From SPJN01 sp965229935 (GTDB lineage Bacteria; Pseudomonadota; Alphaproteobacteria; SPJN01), in contig CBDDKB010000002.1 of the NCBI GenBank assembly GCA_965229935.1, positions 372,001-436,000 on the forward strand: a stretch of DNA of 64,000 nucleotides. Direction: 5' to 3'. This document shows, piece by piece, positions 1 through 7,857 of the stretch. Below the pieces are notes generated by a model. That model saw only the letters and a list, made by a program, of their open reading frames with translations, was not told the DNA's origin and did not search any database. The translations under genes and the position numbers were made by a program. Numbering within the stretch: position 1 is the stretch's first letter; every line of letters begins with the position of its first letter.

Positions 1-447
1 TTCCATTATGCGACTTGCTCGCTCGGCACGGATTGGAATCAATGTGTCTTTGATGTCGTTTTCGATCTGCACTAACTGATATGCAAGACTTGTTACAAAT
101 TGGCTTGAGGCAATAATTGCTTTTTTATTTCTATCCTTTTTGTCGCGAAGTTGATCCTCAAAACGATATTGTTCGTTAATTGTAAGCGAAAGAAAAATTG
201 CAAAGAAACCTATGATTCCGGCGACGTAGCTTCCATACTCCTCGAAATAGACCTCATATTCAGTCCCTTTGGCCACACGCGGCAGTGCAAGTAAGGCTGC
301 GACCACTATCAGTGATATAAAGTAAGTAAGTCTGGATCGCATATTATTCCAGTTGAAACTCGACTTTTTTCCGTTTGCCAAGGTCAAAGTGGCCATAAAT
401 CCAATTATCCCAAAATAAGCGCCAAGTCCGAATAGCAGGAAGTGCAT
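1..447 (-). CDS. Partial three-helix membrane protein of unknown function
   Basis: The reading frame is open from an ATG at 447 to the left window edge, so the 3' end is missing. The visible 149 residues begin MHFLLFGLGAYFGIIGF. Three hydrophobic stretches lie at about residues 1-23, 41-60 and 78-95, followed by a charged, probably cytoplasmic helical region rich in Lys, Asp and Glu. I do not recognise the family. The gene is clearly AT-richer than its neighbours and uses ATA and AGA codons freely, which suggests a foreign origin. There is no strong ribosome binding site; AGAGAT lies about 9 bases before the ATG. Confidence 0.6.
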   Translation of the reverse strand, partial: MHFLLFGLGAYFGIIGFMATLTLANGKKSSFNWNNMRSRLTYFISLIVVAALLALPRVAKGTEYEVYFEEYGSYVAGIIGFFAIFLSLTINEQYRFEDQLRDKKDRNKKAIIASSQFVTSLAYQLVQIENDIKDTLIPIRAERASRIME

Positions 448-519
448 CAAATAAGATCTCTATGCAAAAAATAACAACTTATGAGAGTGTTAAGCCGACT
501 TGTATGACTGTCAACAGAA

Positions 520-556
520 AAAGCCGCCCTCAAAACGAATTGGGGGCGGCTTGATT
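520..556 (-). terminator. Intrinsic terminator of the PF10118 gene
   Basis: Arms AAGCCGCCC (521-529) and GGGCGGCTT (544-552) pair around an A/T-rich loop. Read on the minus strand, the hairpin is followed by a short U tract (TTTTTC). It sits 25 bases after the stop of the 577-1485 gene. Confidence 0.75.
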
Positions 557-576
557 TTGTTTCGTTGAAGGGGCGC

Positions 577-1485
577 TTATTCAGCGGCGATCAAGAACCC
601 TTCAGGAGCTTCATCTTTTGAGTTTGCCTCGGCATCCCATTTTTCGATGTACTCGCGATTGTCAAAGTCCCAAGGATGGAAACCATCTTTGAAGAAGGCT
701 TTAAACTCAGGCCACATTTTGCGGAAAATGCCGGGCTTGCCCCATGCATATTTTACTGTGGACCAATGGGCCTTGAAGTTGAACAGGTTGCCTGACGCAT
801 ACATCAAACGGGTGTAGTAGATGAATGTGCGTGCCATGAAGGGGATAGACACCATACGCAGGGCGCGCTTGCGGGCCTTTTCAAATTCTTTCTCGTCCTC
901 GATGGCAACACGCATCAGGTCAAAGCAAACAGCCTTATGTTCGCTTTCTTCAACCGCGTGCCACAGCCATACGTTACGCATAGCAGGATGCGCGCCATCC
1001 AAAGCGCCGGGGTTGGACAGAAGACCATTTGCCAAAACGGCGGTCCAATGTTCCAGCGCAACGGTAACGCCAAGCTGCTGATATTTGTTCAGCACTTTTT
1101 GGCCCATGCCAAGATCGCGCCAGACTTCCTGTTCGATCTTTTTGGCGGGCAGGCCATCACGTTCCAGCATTTCGTTATAGGCTTCATGTTCGCGGGTATG
1201 AATGGCTTCCTGCGTCATGAAGTTTTTGATCTCTTTCTTCAGCTTCGGATCCGTCACGTCCTTAATGAACGGGCGGGTTGAATCGATGAAGAAAGTTTCC
1301 CCTGCCGGGAACAGCAATGACATGGCGTTCAGCAGGTTGGATTTACCCGGGCAGCCATCAAGCCAATCGTAATGCACGGTTTCGTCAAAGCCGAAATCGA
1401 TATTGCGCGGGATAATGTCCTTCGCGGAATGGCTTTGGCTTGAGGTTGCTTCTTCAGGAGCGGTGGTTTGTGTCATCTCAGACAT
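577..1485 (-). CDS. PF10118-family predicted metal-dependent hydrolase
   Basis: This 302-residue soluble protein resembles the PF10118 family, long annotated as predicted metal-dependent hydrolases, with a ferritin-like helical look. Glu and His residues that could bind metal are spaced through helices, for example QEAIHTREHEAYNEML (about residues 92-107), ALEHWTAVLA (about 144-153) and HAVEESEHKAVCFD (about 176-189). The substrate is unknown. The chosen ATG gives MSEMTQTTAPEE; a second ATG three codons later is possible. The gene is monocistronic, with its own promoter carrying two matching palindromes and its own terminator, so it is probably under a dedicated repressor. Confidence 0.7.
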   Translation of the reverse strand: MSEMTQTTAPEEATSSQSHSAKDIIPRNIDFGFDETVHYDWLDGCPGKSNLLNAMSLLFPAGETFFIDSTRPFIKDVTDPKLKKEIKNFMTQEAIHTREHEAYNEMLERDGLPAKKIEQEVWRDLGMGQKVLNKYQQLGVTVALEHWTAVLANGLLSNPGALDGAHPAMRNVWLWHAVEESEHKAVCFDLMRVAIEDEKEFEKARKRALRMVSIPFMARTFIYYTRLMYASGNLFNFKAHWSTVKYAWGKPGIFRKMWPEFKAFFKDGFHPWDFDNREYIEKWDAEANSKDEAPEGFLIAAE

Positions 1486-1535
1486 TTCGTTTCCACATAA
1501 TCATTAAGGGCAGGAATCGCTGCCCAGTCACGATC

Positions 1536-1587
1536 CTTATATGGCCTTATTGACATGATTGTCAAGTACTGCTGACAGATTTGTCAA
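1536..1587 (-). promoter_or_regulatory. Promoter with two matching operator palindromes for the PF10118 gene
   Basis: On the minus strand, TTGACA (1565-1560) and TATAAG (1541-1536) are separated by 18 bases, a good sigma-70-type promoter reading toward the start codon at 1485. The -35 box lies inside the perfect palindrome TTGACA-N4-TGTCAA (1550-1565). A second copy, CTGACA-N4-TGTCAA (1572-1587), has its centre 22 bases away, two helical turns. This is a typical layout for a dimeric repressor such as TetR. The regulator is not identified. Confidence 0.6.
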
Positions 1588-1608
1588 AATAACGCAATAT
1601 TAGGTTTT

Positions 1609-1989
1609 TTATGAAGTTGTTTCAGTGGGTTGGCTTTGCTCATCATCGCCGATCGGTGTGCGGGTGAGCGCTTTTTTGGCGCGATCCTTATGGGCCGGGG
1701 TCATGGCACCCCTGACAGAGGATAAAGCCAGCATCAGGACAGAGGCATCATCCACATAGCCAAGCCCGACCAGAAAATCAGGGATCAGGTCGGTCGGCAG
1801 GATGAAATAGGCAAGTGCGCCAAACAAAGTGCCCTTGACCGACAGGGGGGTCGCCTTGTCTGTCGCGCAGTAATAGGCGGCAACGGCATCTTCGGCAAAG
1901 GGCACGCGAGAGACAGCGCCGCGCATTTTGGGCCAGAATCCCTTGCGCACATTCGCTTCTTTTTCATTGATGGTTTGCTGCTCGCTCAT
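1609..1989 (-). CDS. DUF1232 (YkvA-like) small membrane-associated protein
   Basis: This 126-residue protein carries the DUF1232 core: a hydrophobic helix and the motif YFILPTDLIPDFLVGLGYVD (residues ~64-83), then DDASVLMLAL. The function of the family is unknown; members are usually small and membrane-associated. I prefer the ATG at 1989 because GGTGAG lies 7 bases upstream. A frame extension to 2043 exists but has no ribosome binding site and runs into the divergent promoter region of the SDR gene. Confidence 0.75.
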   Translation of the reverse strand: MSEQQTINEKEANVRKGFWPKMRGAVSRVPFAEDAVAAYYCATDKATPLSVKGTLFGALAYFILPTDLIPDFLVGLGYVDDASVLMLALSSVRGAMTPAHKDRAKKALTRTPIGDDEQSQPTETTS

Positions 1990-2153
1990 CGAAGTCTCAC
2001 CTTTTATCCTGCTTGACGTTACGACATCTGCCGTTTGCATCAAATTGTTCTTTTCATATGGGATTTTTACAAAAAATCACAAGACGTGCCCGAAACGCTT
2101 TGATAGGGTGCCGCCGTTTCGAATTTCAGTTGAACCATAAAGGGAGCAATCTC

Positions 2154-2921
2154 ATGGAAATTACCAAAGATACAGCCGCCATCGTCACCGGCGGTGCCTC
2201 AGGCCTTGGTGAAGCCACCGTTCGCGCGCTGGTTGCCAAGGGCGCAAAAGTTGCCGTCTTTGACATGAACGAAGACCGCGGTAACGCCATTGCTGAAGAG
2301 CTGGGCGTGACGTTCTGCAATGTAAACGTGACAGACGAAGACTCTGTCGTGGCCGGTTTTGAAAAGGCCCGCGCTGCCAACGGTCAGGAACGGATCGTTG
2401 TGAACTGCGCCGGTACAGGTGCTGCCATGAAAACCCAGTCAAAGGGTGTGCCGCACGACATCAAAATCTTTGACCTGATTTGCCAGATCAATCTGGTTGG
2501 TTCATTCCGCGTGCTGTCAAAGGCTGCTGCCGAAATTTCAAAGCTTGAGCCTGTGAATGAGTCAGGTGAGCGCGGCGTGATCATCAACACCGCATCTGTT
2601 GCTGCCTTTGATGGCCAGATCGGTCAGGCATCCTACTCAGCCTCAAAGGGCGGTGTTGTCGGCATGACATTGCCGATCGCCCGTGACTTGTCACGTGATG
2701 GTATCCGCTGCTGCACCATTGCGCCGGGTATCTTTGAAACCCCGCTATTGGCCGGTGCACCTGACAATGTGAAACAGGCACTTGAAGCATCTGTGCCGTT
2801 CCCGTCACGTCTTGGTAAGCCTGACGAATATGCCTCATTGGCTGTTCAGATCATGGAAAACACCATGTTGAACGGTGAAACCATCCGTCTTGATGGCGCC
2901 ATCCGTATGGCACCTCGTTGA
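2154..2921 (+). CDS. Short-chain dehydrogenase, 3-hydroxyacyl-CoA dehydrogenase type (HSD10-like)
   Basis: This 255-residue classical SDR probably oxidises 3-hydroxyacyl-CoA (or 2-methyl-3-hydroxybutyryl-CoA) with NAD+ in fatty-acid or isoleucine breakdown. It shows the cofactor motif TGGASGLGE near residue 13, an acidic residue after beta-2 (FDMNED) that favours NAD, NCAG, the catalytic Ser in NTASVAAFDGQ and YSASKGG with the Tyr/Lys pair. The stretch DGIRCCTIAPGIFETPLL resembles human HSD17B10. The start at 2154 has AGGGAG 7-8 bases upstream; a longer frame from 2013 overlaps the divergent gene's control region and is unlikely. Confidence 0.85.
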   Translation: MEITKDTAAIVTGGASGLGEATVRALVAKGAKVAVFDMNEDRGNAIAEELGVTFCNVNVTDEDSVVAGFEKARAANGQERIVVNCAGTGAAMKTQSKGVPHDIKIFDLICQINLVGSFRVLSKAAAEISKLEPVNESGERGVIINTASVAAFDGQIGQASYSASKGGVVGMTLPIARDLSRDGIRCCTIAPGIFETPLLAGAPDNVKQALEASVPFPSRLGKPDEYASLAVQIMENTMLNGETIRLDGAIRMAPR

Positions 2922-2961
2922 TTCTGGGTTGATTCTGGGTTGATCTTGGGTTGATCCCAAG
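2918..2961 (+). repeat. 11-bp tandem repeat starting at the SDR stop codon
   Basis: Two identical copies of TTGATTCTGGG (2918-2928, 2929-2939), one variant TTGATCTTGGG (2940-2950) and a partial fourth copy follow one another. The first copy contains the TGA stop. The last units form a 6-bp hairpin, CTTGGG-N5-CCCAAG (2945-2961). Each unit supplies another TGA. Confidence 0.8.
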
Positions 2962-2986
2962 AACTGCGAAAATCAAACGATCGAAG

Positions 2987-3018
2987 CCCGATCCGCAGCC
3001 AATGCGGGTCGGGTTTTT
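2987..3018 (+). terminator. Intrinsic terminator of the SDR gene
   Basis: CCCGATCCGCA (2987-2997) pairs with TGCGGGTCGGG (3003-3013), with one G-T pair and a 5-base loop, followed by TTTTT. Confidence 0.85.
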
Positions 3019-3152
3019 GTCAAAAATGGGGCAGGTTTGCACGATTTTGTGAGGGCAGCGGCCCTTGTTTCGCCGCGATCCCCGGATTACATTATAGGTA
3101 CAAGTAAAATTGAACGGGGCGTAGGCGGGGGTCTACACAAGGAGTGACAGCC

Positions 3153-3728
3153 ATGTCACCGGATCGCCCCAAAAAGGGGATAAGGATGAGAAGCACAATC
3201 GGTGCCGCCCTTGGCACCTTGATGATGGCATCTTACACGTTCGCGGATTTTATCATTCCGCCGGATGATCTTGTGATTTGCAAGATCAACGCCTATTCAG
3301 TTTATCAGGTGGCCCGTAAACAGGGCTATACCTTCCGTTGCCTGTCGGAAACCGGCAATGGCACCGCAATGTTTGTCACAGAAAAATCAATGCGCCGCAT
3401 CGGTTGCGAAGGGCAGGTTCGCCAAACTTTTGGGCAACCGCGCGTGACCCACAGGGTTAACAGCCTGATACTGGGCCGCGCCAATAATCTTGAGCCGCAG
3501 CTTTATAATGGGTGGAGCTTGACGAGCTATAGCGTCGATGGCGGCCATTACAACGCCCATCTGAAGTCAGAAAAGGCATTGATTGACTACAGCTTTGAAA
3601 TGACGGGCGAAGATGCCAGCGGCCGCCGGCTGTTGGAATTTATCCGCATCGAAAAACCGGGCGGTGATTGCAACGAGGCTTTGAGCCAGGCCTTTACCCG
3701 CCGCACGCTATCCACCGCCTCTCTTTAG
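3153..3728 (+). CDS. Secreted protein of unknown function
   Basis: This 191-residue protein matches no family I recognise. A probable signal peptide (MRSTIGAALGTLMMASYTFA) starts at residue 12, so the mature protein would be periplasmic or exported. Four or five cysteines in the mature part (CKINAYS, FRCLSE, IGCEGQ, GDCNE) suggest disulfides. AAGGAG ends about 9 bases before the ATG at 3153. The ATG at 3186, directly at the signal peptide with GGGGATAAGG before it, is an equally plausible start. Confidence 0.6.
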   Translation: MSPDRPKKGIRMRSTIGAALGTLMMASYTFADFIIPPDDLVICKINAYSVYQVARKQGYTFRCLSETGNGTAMFVTEKSMRRIGCEGQVRQTFGQPRVTHRVNSLILGRANNLEPQLYNGWSLTSYSVDGGHYNAHLKSEKALIDYSFEMTGEDASGRRLLEFIRIEKPGGDCNEALSQAFTRRTLSTASL

Positions 3729-3754
3729 GTCTCGGTGGTTAGAGGGCTTGGTGG

Positions 3755-4045
3755 TTAGCCTGCCAATTCGTTCATCTTGGTTGCCATTTTCACGTCAAGT
3801 TCTGACACACCGTCGGCATCATGGGTCGTCAGGGTCACTTCCACGCGATTATAGACATTGAACCATTCAGGGTGATGGTCCATCTGTTCCGCAATAAGCG
3901 CAATGCGCGCCATAAAACCGAATGCCTCGTTAAAGTCGGCAAACTGAAACTTTTTGAAGATGGCGTCTTTGCCCTCAACCTCTGACCAGCCATCAAGTCC
4001 GGCAATTGTGTCAGCGCGTGTTGCGGGATCAAGTTTTTGCGGCAT
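3755..4045 (-). CDS. phhB: Pterin-4a-carbinolamine dehydratase
   Basis: This 96-residue protein, the usual family length, dehydrates 4a-hydroxytetrahydropterin and so recycles the pterin cofactor of aromatic amino acid hydroxylases. The family signature is clear: MDHHPEWFNVYNRVEVTLTT, with the His-His-Pro catalytic motif near residue 57, and THDADGVSELD near the C-terminus. It ends 28 bases from the convergent secreted-protein gene and starts 11 bases after the sirtuin gene, so the two are probably co-transcribed. No phenylalanine hydroxylase gene is in the window. Confidence 0.9.
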   Translation of the reverse strand: MPQKLDPATRADTIAGLDGWSEVEGKDAIFKKFQFADFNEAFGFMARIALIAEQMDHHPEWFNVYNRVEVTLTTHDADGVSELDVKMATKMNELAG

Positions 4046-4056
4046 GGTCTTTTCCT

Positions 4057-4791
4057 TTAGTCGTCAAACGCGGGCATGGCTGCCCCGGTCAATAGATGTT
4101 TCACATAGGCTGGCACAACCGCACTTGCAAGGCCGTAATGCCCTTCAAGGAACATGGTGGCGCCGTCTGATGGTTCCAAATTCAGCTCAACAGTATGCGC
4201 GCCATTGCGGCGTGCCTCCATCACAAAGCCTGCAGCAGGGTAGACATTCCCCGATGTGCCGATGGAGATAAAGAGATCACATCGCGCCAACGCCTCGTAT
4301 ATTTGGTCCATATAAAGCGGCATTTCCCCAAACCAGACCACATGGGGGCGCAGACCGCCATCTTGACCGCAATGACCGCACGCCATGTCGATGTGAAGCG
4401 CGTCCCAATGATCCTGCACATGGCCGCAATGATTACATTGAATTTTGCCGACCTCACCATGCATGTGCAGCACGTCTGTTGCGCCGCCCTTTTCATGCAG
4501 ATGATCAATGTTCTGCGTGACCAGTGTCAGGCTGCCTGCAAAATTCTGTTGCAAGGTGCCCAAAGCCTCATGCGCGGGATTGGGTTGTGCATTGCGCACT
4601 CCATCGCGGCGGTCATTATAAAAGTTCAGCACCGTTACAGGATCGCGCGCGAACCCTTCGGGGGTGGCGACATCCTCGATCGGGATGTCCTCCCATAACC
4701 CCTCCGGCCCGCGAAACGTGCCAAGCCCGGATTCCTGACTGATGCCCGCGCCTGTCAAAATGACGATGTTCTTGAATGCAGTTTGTGTCAT
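4057..4791 (-). CDS. cobB: NAD-dependent sirtuin deacylase (CobB type)
   Basis: This 244-residue sirtuin removes acyl groups from lysines using NAD+. Motifs in order: GAGISQESGLGTFRG, VTQNIDHLHEKGG, the catalytic His in HMHGE, a zinc site CNHCGH...CGHCGQ, HVVWFGEMP, GTSGNVYPA and ELNLEPS. The YNDRR motif near residue 60 matches the Tyr-x-x-Arg pair that gives E. coli CobB and SIRT5 their desuccinylase activity, so desuccinylation is likely (inference). ATG at 4791 and 4800 are both usable. The start lies only 12 bases from the divergent phosphatase start at 4804, so the promoters must overlap neighbouring coding sequence. Confidence 0.9.
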   Translation of the reverse strand: MTQTAFKNIVILTGAGISQESGLGTFRGPEGLWEDIPIEDVATPEGFARDPVTVLNFYNDRRDGVRNAQPNPAHEALGTLQQNFAGSLTLVTQNIDHLHEKGGATDVLHMHGEVGKIQCNHCGHVQDHWDALHIDMACGHCGQDGGLRPHVVWFGEMPLYMDQIYEALARCDLFISIGTSGNVYPAAGFVMEARRNGAHTVELNLEPSDGATMFLEGHYGLASAVVPAYVKHLLTGAAMPAFDD

Positions 4792-4803
4792 GATGGCCAT
4801 GCT

Positions 4804-5262
4804 ATGAAAGTTCTGTTCGTTTGTCTTGGAAATATCTGCCGCTCCCCCAGTGCTGAGGGGGTGGCCCGTGCCCGTGCCATCAAGGATGGGGTGATTGACC
4901 GCTTTACCTTTGATTCTGCAGGCACGGGCGATTGGCATGTGGGCAAGTCCCCAGACACGCGCGCGCAGGCCGCTGCCAAGGCGCGGGGCTATGACATTGC
5001 TTATCTAAGGGCGCGCCAAGTCACGGTCAGCGATTTTTACGAGTTTGATTTGATCCTGGCGATGGACAAAGACAATCTGGCTGATTTGCAATCTATTGCG
5101 CCCCATGATGGCCGTTCAGAATTGCGCCTGATGCTGGATTATGCGCCGCAATTTGATGTGCGCGAGGTGCCTGATCCCTATTATGGCGGCGATCGGGGCT
5201 TTGATCAGGTGTTGGACATGCTGGAGGAGGCGGTTGACGGGCTGTTGTCCACTGCCAAGTAG
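4804..5262 (+). CDS. Low-molecular-weight protein tyrosine phosphatase
   Basis: This 152-residue cytoplasmic phosphatase has the P-loop CLGNICRSPSAEG (C-x5-R-S) at residues 7-19 and the general-acid motif VPDPYYGG near residue 122. Members dephosphorylate tyrosine kinases or small phospho-substrates; the target here is not evident because no tyrosine kinase gene is nearby. The start at 4804 places the P-loop at the family's normal distance. The 3' end overlaps the convergent thpR gene by 58 bases. Confidence 0.92.
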   Translation: MKVLFVCLGNICRSPSAEGVARARAIKDGVIDRFTFDSAGTGDWHVGKSPDTRAQAAAKARGYDIAYLRARQVTVSDFYEFDLILAMDKDNLADLQSIAPHDGRSELRLMLDYAPQFDVREVPDPYYGGDRGFDQVLDMLEEAVDGLLSTAK

Positions 5263-5846
5263 GGTCCCGTTTTAAAGTGGTGGTCCGCCGCCACGACGCC
5301 ATTGGCAATATCATTCTCACCACCAAATTCGCAGACTGGATCATAGACAGCGCCTGTGTGCGCCAGATGGCTTTCAAACAGGGTATAGCCGCGAATTTTG
5401 ATAGGCGGTAGGTCAAGCGGGCTCATCGCTTCGACATAGCGGGCGACCGAAAGCGGATCAGTTGTTTTAAGCCGCGCGAGTGTGACGTGGGGCACGAAAC
5501 GGCGTGCCTCAATCTCAAAGCCCACCTGCCGCATGGCGTGGCTGATGGATCGTTGCAGGACCTTCAGCTCCTCCGTCATGGTCAGGCGGATATGCAGGTT
5601 GCGCAGTTTCTTGTCGCCGAACGTGTTGAAGCCTTCAAAGTTCAACACCATCTCAGGGCATTTTATGGGGGCAAGGGCGGCGACCACATCGCTAAGCTGC
5701 GGCGGCGGTGCGTCGCCCAAAAAACACAATGTCATGTGATGGCTGCTGGGGCTGACCCATTTTGCACCGGGTAACCCGCTGGCAATCATGTCCAGCCGAT
5801 GTTTGATAAGTGGGGGCAAATCGCAAGCGATAAACAGTCGAGCCAT
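5205..5846 (-). CDS. thpR: RNA 2',3'-cyclic phosphodiesterase (2'-5' RNA ligase family)
   Basis: This 213-residue member of the 2H phosphoesterase family carries both catalytic motifs: HMTLCFLG near residue 42 and HVTLAR near residue 125. ThpR enzymes open 2',3'-cyclic phosphates to 2'-phosphates. The N-terminus MARLFIACDLPP is typical. About 35 residues at the C-terminus (from FGGENDIAN) go beyond the usual ~180-residue length and overlap the phosphatase gene on the other strand, so the tail may be a stop-codon read-out rather than functional. Confidence 0.88.
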   Translation of the reverse strand: MARLFIACDLPPLIKHRLDMIASGLPGAKWVSPSSHHMTLCFLGDAPPPQLSDVVAALAPIKCPEMVLNFEGFNTFGDKKLRNLHIRLTMTEELKVLQRSISHAMRQVGFEIEARRFVPHVTLARLKTTDPLSVARYVEAMSPLDLPPIKIRGYTLFESHLAHTGAVYDPVCEFGGENDIANGVVAADHHFKTGPYLAVDNSPSTASSSMSNT

Positions 5847-5960
5847 AATAAAGCCTCCCGAATCAATGATGTTATGAATCTAACCCGGAATTATGACAAT
5901 TGGAATCTCTGATTGTTTGCTGGCGTGAAGCCGCTGATTTGGCTCAGCAAAATCTATGCC

Positions 5961-6014
5961 GTCATGCCGTACCCGAAGATGCAGGATAGTCCTGCGGAAA
6001 TCCGGCACGACGAC
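5961..6014. repeat. REP-like intergenic palindrome
   Basis: Outer arms GTCATGCCG (5961-5969) and CGGCACGAC (6003-6011) enclose an inner hairpin GCAGGA-N3-TCCTGC (5981-5995). The architecture resembles the GTCATCCCGG-type palindromes at 62.1-62.3 kb. Confidence 0.5.
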
Positions 6015-6019
6015 AGTGA

Positions 6020-7066
6020 TTAATTTGACGGGTTCGGATTTTGGATATGAACGGCATTCACCGCCTTGTTCATTTCGTCGGTCCATTCAAGGTCAAAGGC
6101 GTCGATGTCTTCTTTCAACTGCTCCATCGTCGTTGCGCCGATGATGGTGGAATCGACAAAATCCTTGGAGTCGCAGAACTTGATGGCAAGCTTGGCCAGC
6201 GTCGTATCAAACTCACGGGCAACGGCTAAATACTGGTCAATCACACCTTCCATCGCATCAGCTTCATAGCGTTGCAGGCGATTGAACAGCGCCTTGCGCG
6301 ACCCTTCGGGCAGTGCGCCGCGCTGATACTTGCCTGTCAGATAGCCCTGCCCAAGGGGGGAATAGGCAAGCAGGCCAACCCCTTCGCGCAGGTAAACTTC
6401 AGCCAGCCCCATTTCGTCCGACCGATTCACCAAATTATAGGCATTCTGAACGGTTTCAACGCGCGGCAAGTTCTTGGATTCTGAATGGTGCAGGAACTTC
6501 ATCGTGCCCCACGGGGTTTCGTTCGACAGGCCGATATGGCGGACCTTGCCCGATGTCACCAAATTTTCCATGGCGCGCAATGTTTCATCAATCGGCACAA
6601 TCTCGCCACCCATATCCTTATAGGTGTTGGGGATCGCCCCAAACAGCGCGATGGGCCGATCAGGCCAATGCATTTGGTAAAGGTCGATATAGTCGGTCTG
6701 CAGCCGCTTTAAGCTTTGTTCAACCGCATATTCGATATTTTGGGCGTCAAGCGCCGTGGTGCCATCCCACGGGCGCAGCCAATCCATCGGCGCACGTCCC
6801 GCAACCTTGGTGGCAAGCACAATCTTGTCCCGGTTTTTGCGTTCCGCAAACCAAGTGCCGATGATGGTTTCTGTTGACCCTTGGGTATCAGCCTTGGGCG
6901 GCACTGAATACATTTCGGCGGTGTCGAAAAAATTGATGCCACGGTCAAGGGCATAATCCATTTGTTCATGGCCTTCAGCTTCGGTGTTTTGCTGACCCCA
7001 TGTCATGGTGCCAAGGCAGCAACGTGTCACCTGAATGCCGGTGCGGCCAAGTTCTGTCATCTGCAT
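6020..7066 (-). CDS. Aldo/keto reductase (Tas-like)
   Basis: This 348-residue NADPH-dependent oxidoreductase has a TIM-barrel fold. The catalytic Asp and Tyr are in INFFDTAEMYS (residues ~45-55), Lys in IVLATKVAG and His in YQMHWPDRP. A C-terminal cofactor region includes STIIGATTMEQL. The insert between the Tyr and the cofactor Lys (VPPKADTQGSTE) and overall length match E. coli Tas rather than shorter AKRs. Substrate unknown. It appears to be a single gene; its stop is close to a REP-like element. Confidence 0.9.
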   Translation of the reverse strand: MQMTELGRTGIQVTRCCLGTMTWGQQNTEAEGHEQMDYALDRGINFFDTAEMYSVPPKADTQGSTETIIGTWFAERKNRDKIVLATKVAGRAPMDWLRPWDGTTALDAQNIEYAVEQSLKRLQTDYIDLYQMHWPDRPIALFGAIPNTYKDMGGEIVPIDETLRAMENLVTSGKVRHIGLSNETPWGTMKFLHHSESKNLPRVETVQNAYNLVNRSDEMGLAEVYLREGVGLLAYSPLGQGYLTGKYQRGALPEGSRKALFNRLQRYEADAMEGVIDQYLAVAREFDTTLAKLAIKFCDSKDFVDSTIIGATTMEQLKEDIDAFDLEWTDEMNKAVNAVHIQNPNPSN

Positions 7067-7119
7067 GGAAATGCCCCCTTAATAGAAATGCAGTGAAATC
7101 GAATAGGTTTTATTGATTT

Positions 7120-7764
7120 TTATGGGATTGATGCCGATTGGGCAAGCGCGCCTTTCACAAAGGGTAGGATCTTGCCAATGATAATCGCAACACCTTGTTT
7201 GTTTGGGTGGATGCCATCAGGCTGGTTAAGCGCTGGGTCGGCGGCCACACCGTCCAAAAAAAACGGATAGAGCGCGACGTTAAAATCATCGGCCAATTGT
7301 TGATAAAGCGGATTGAACTCATCCGCATAATCCTCGCCCAAATTAGGGGGGGCCATCATGCCTGTCAGCAAAATGGGCAAATCGGGCAATTGGTCCCGCG
7401 CCTGCGTGATAATGGCGGCAAGGTTCTTATAGGTCTGCTCAGGCGGCAGGGCGCGCAGCACATCATTGCCGCCCAAGGTGATAATCATCAGGTCAATCTG
7501 GTCGTCCAAGACCCAGCCCAGCCGTGCAAGGCCGCCTGCGGATGTGTCGCCCGACACCCCGGCATTGATGATCGAGACGGCCACGCCATCGGCGAGCAAG
7601 GCGTCTTCAAGCTGGTCGGTAAAGCCATCCCCCGGCGGCAGGCCATAGCCCGCCACCAGCGAATCCCCCAGCGCGAGGATGGTGGTTTGTTGATCTGTTT
7701 GCGCCTCGCTCGCGTAAGAAGCAAAACTGATCAATCCGAAAAGCACTAAAATCAGGTGTTTCAT
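7120..7764 (-). CDS. Secreted GDSL esterase (arylesterase / lysophospholipase TesA type)
   Basis: This 214-residue SGNH hydrolase has a signal peptide (MKHLILVLFGLISFASYASE), so it acts in the periplasm. Block I is ALGDSLVAGYG with the catalytic Ser, block III GGNDVLR, and block V DGIHPNKQG with the Asp/His pair. I chose the ATG at 7764 because it opens directly on the signal peptide and has AGGAC upstream; a longer frame to 7854 would abut the divergent ABC gene. Divergence from a ybbA/ybbP pair is the common tesA neighbourhood in proteobacteria. Confidence 0.88.
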   Translation of the reverse strand: MKHLILVLFGLISFASYASEAQTDQQTTILALGDSLVAGYGLPPGDGFTDQLEDALLADGVAVSIINAGVSGDTSAGGLARLGWVLDDQIDLMIITLGGNDVLRALPPEQTYKNLAAIITQARDQLPDLPILLTGMMAPPNLGEDYADEFNPLYQQLADDFNVALYPFFLDGVAADPALNQPDGIHPNKQGVAIIIGKILPFVKGALAQSASIP

Positions 7765-7857
7765 GCAGGTCCTGCACTGGTTATTGGGCCGTTCCCTCCC
7801 TATATAAGAGGCTATTGATGAATTGCAAAACATTGCGGCGAAATTTGGGGGCATTTG

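Noticed and set aside
2013..2153. N-terminal extension of the SDR gene
   Set aside because: The cofactor motif fits a start at 2154 with a good ribosome site; the extension overlaps the divergent DUF1232 gene's start region.
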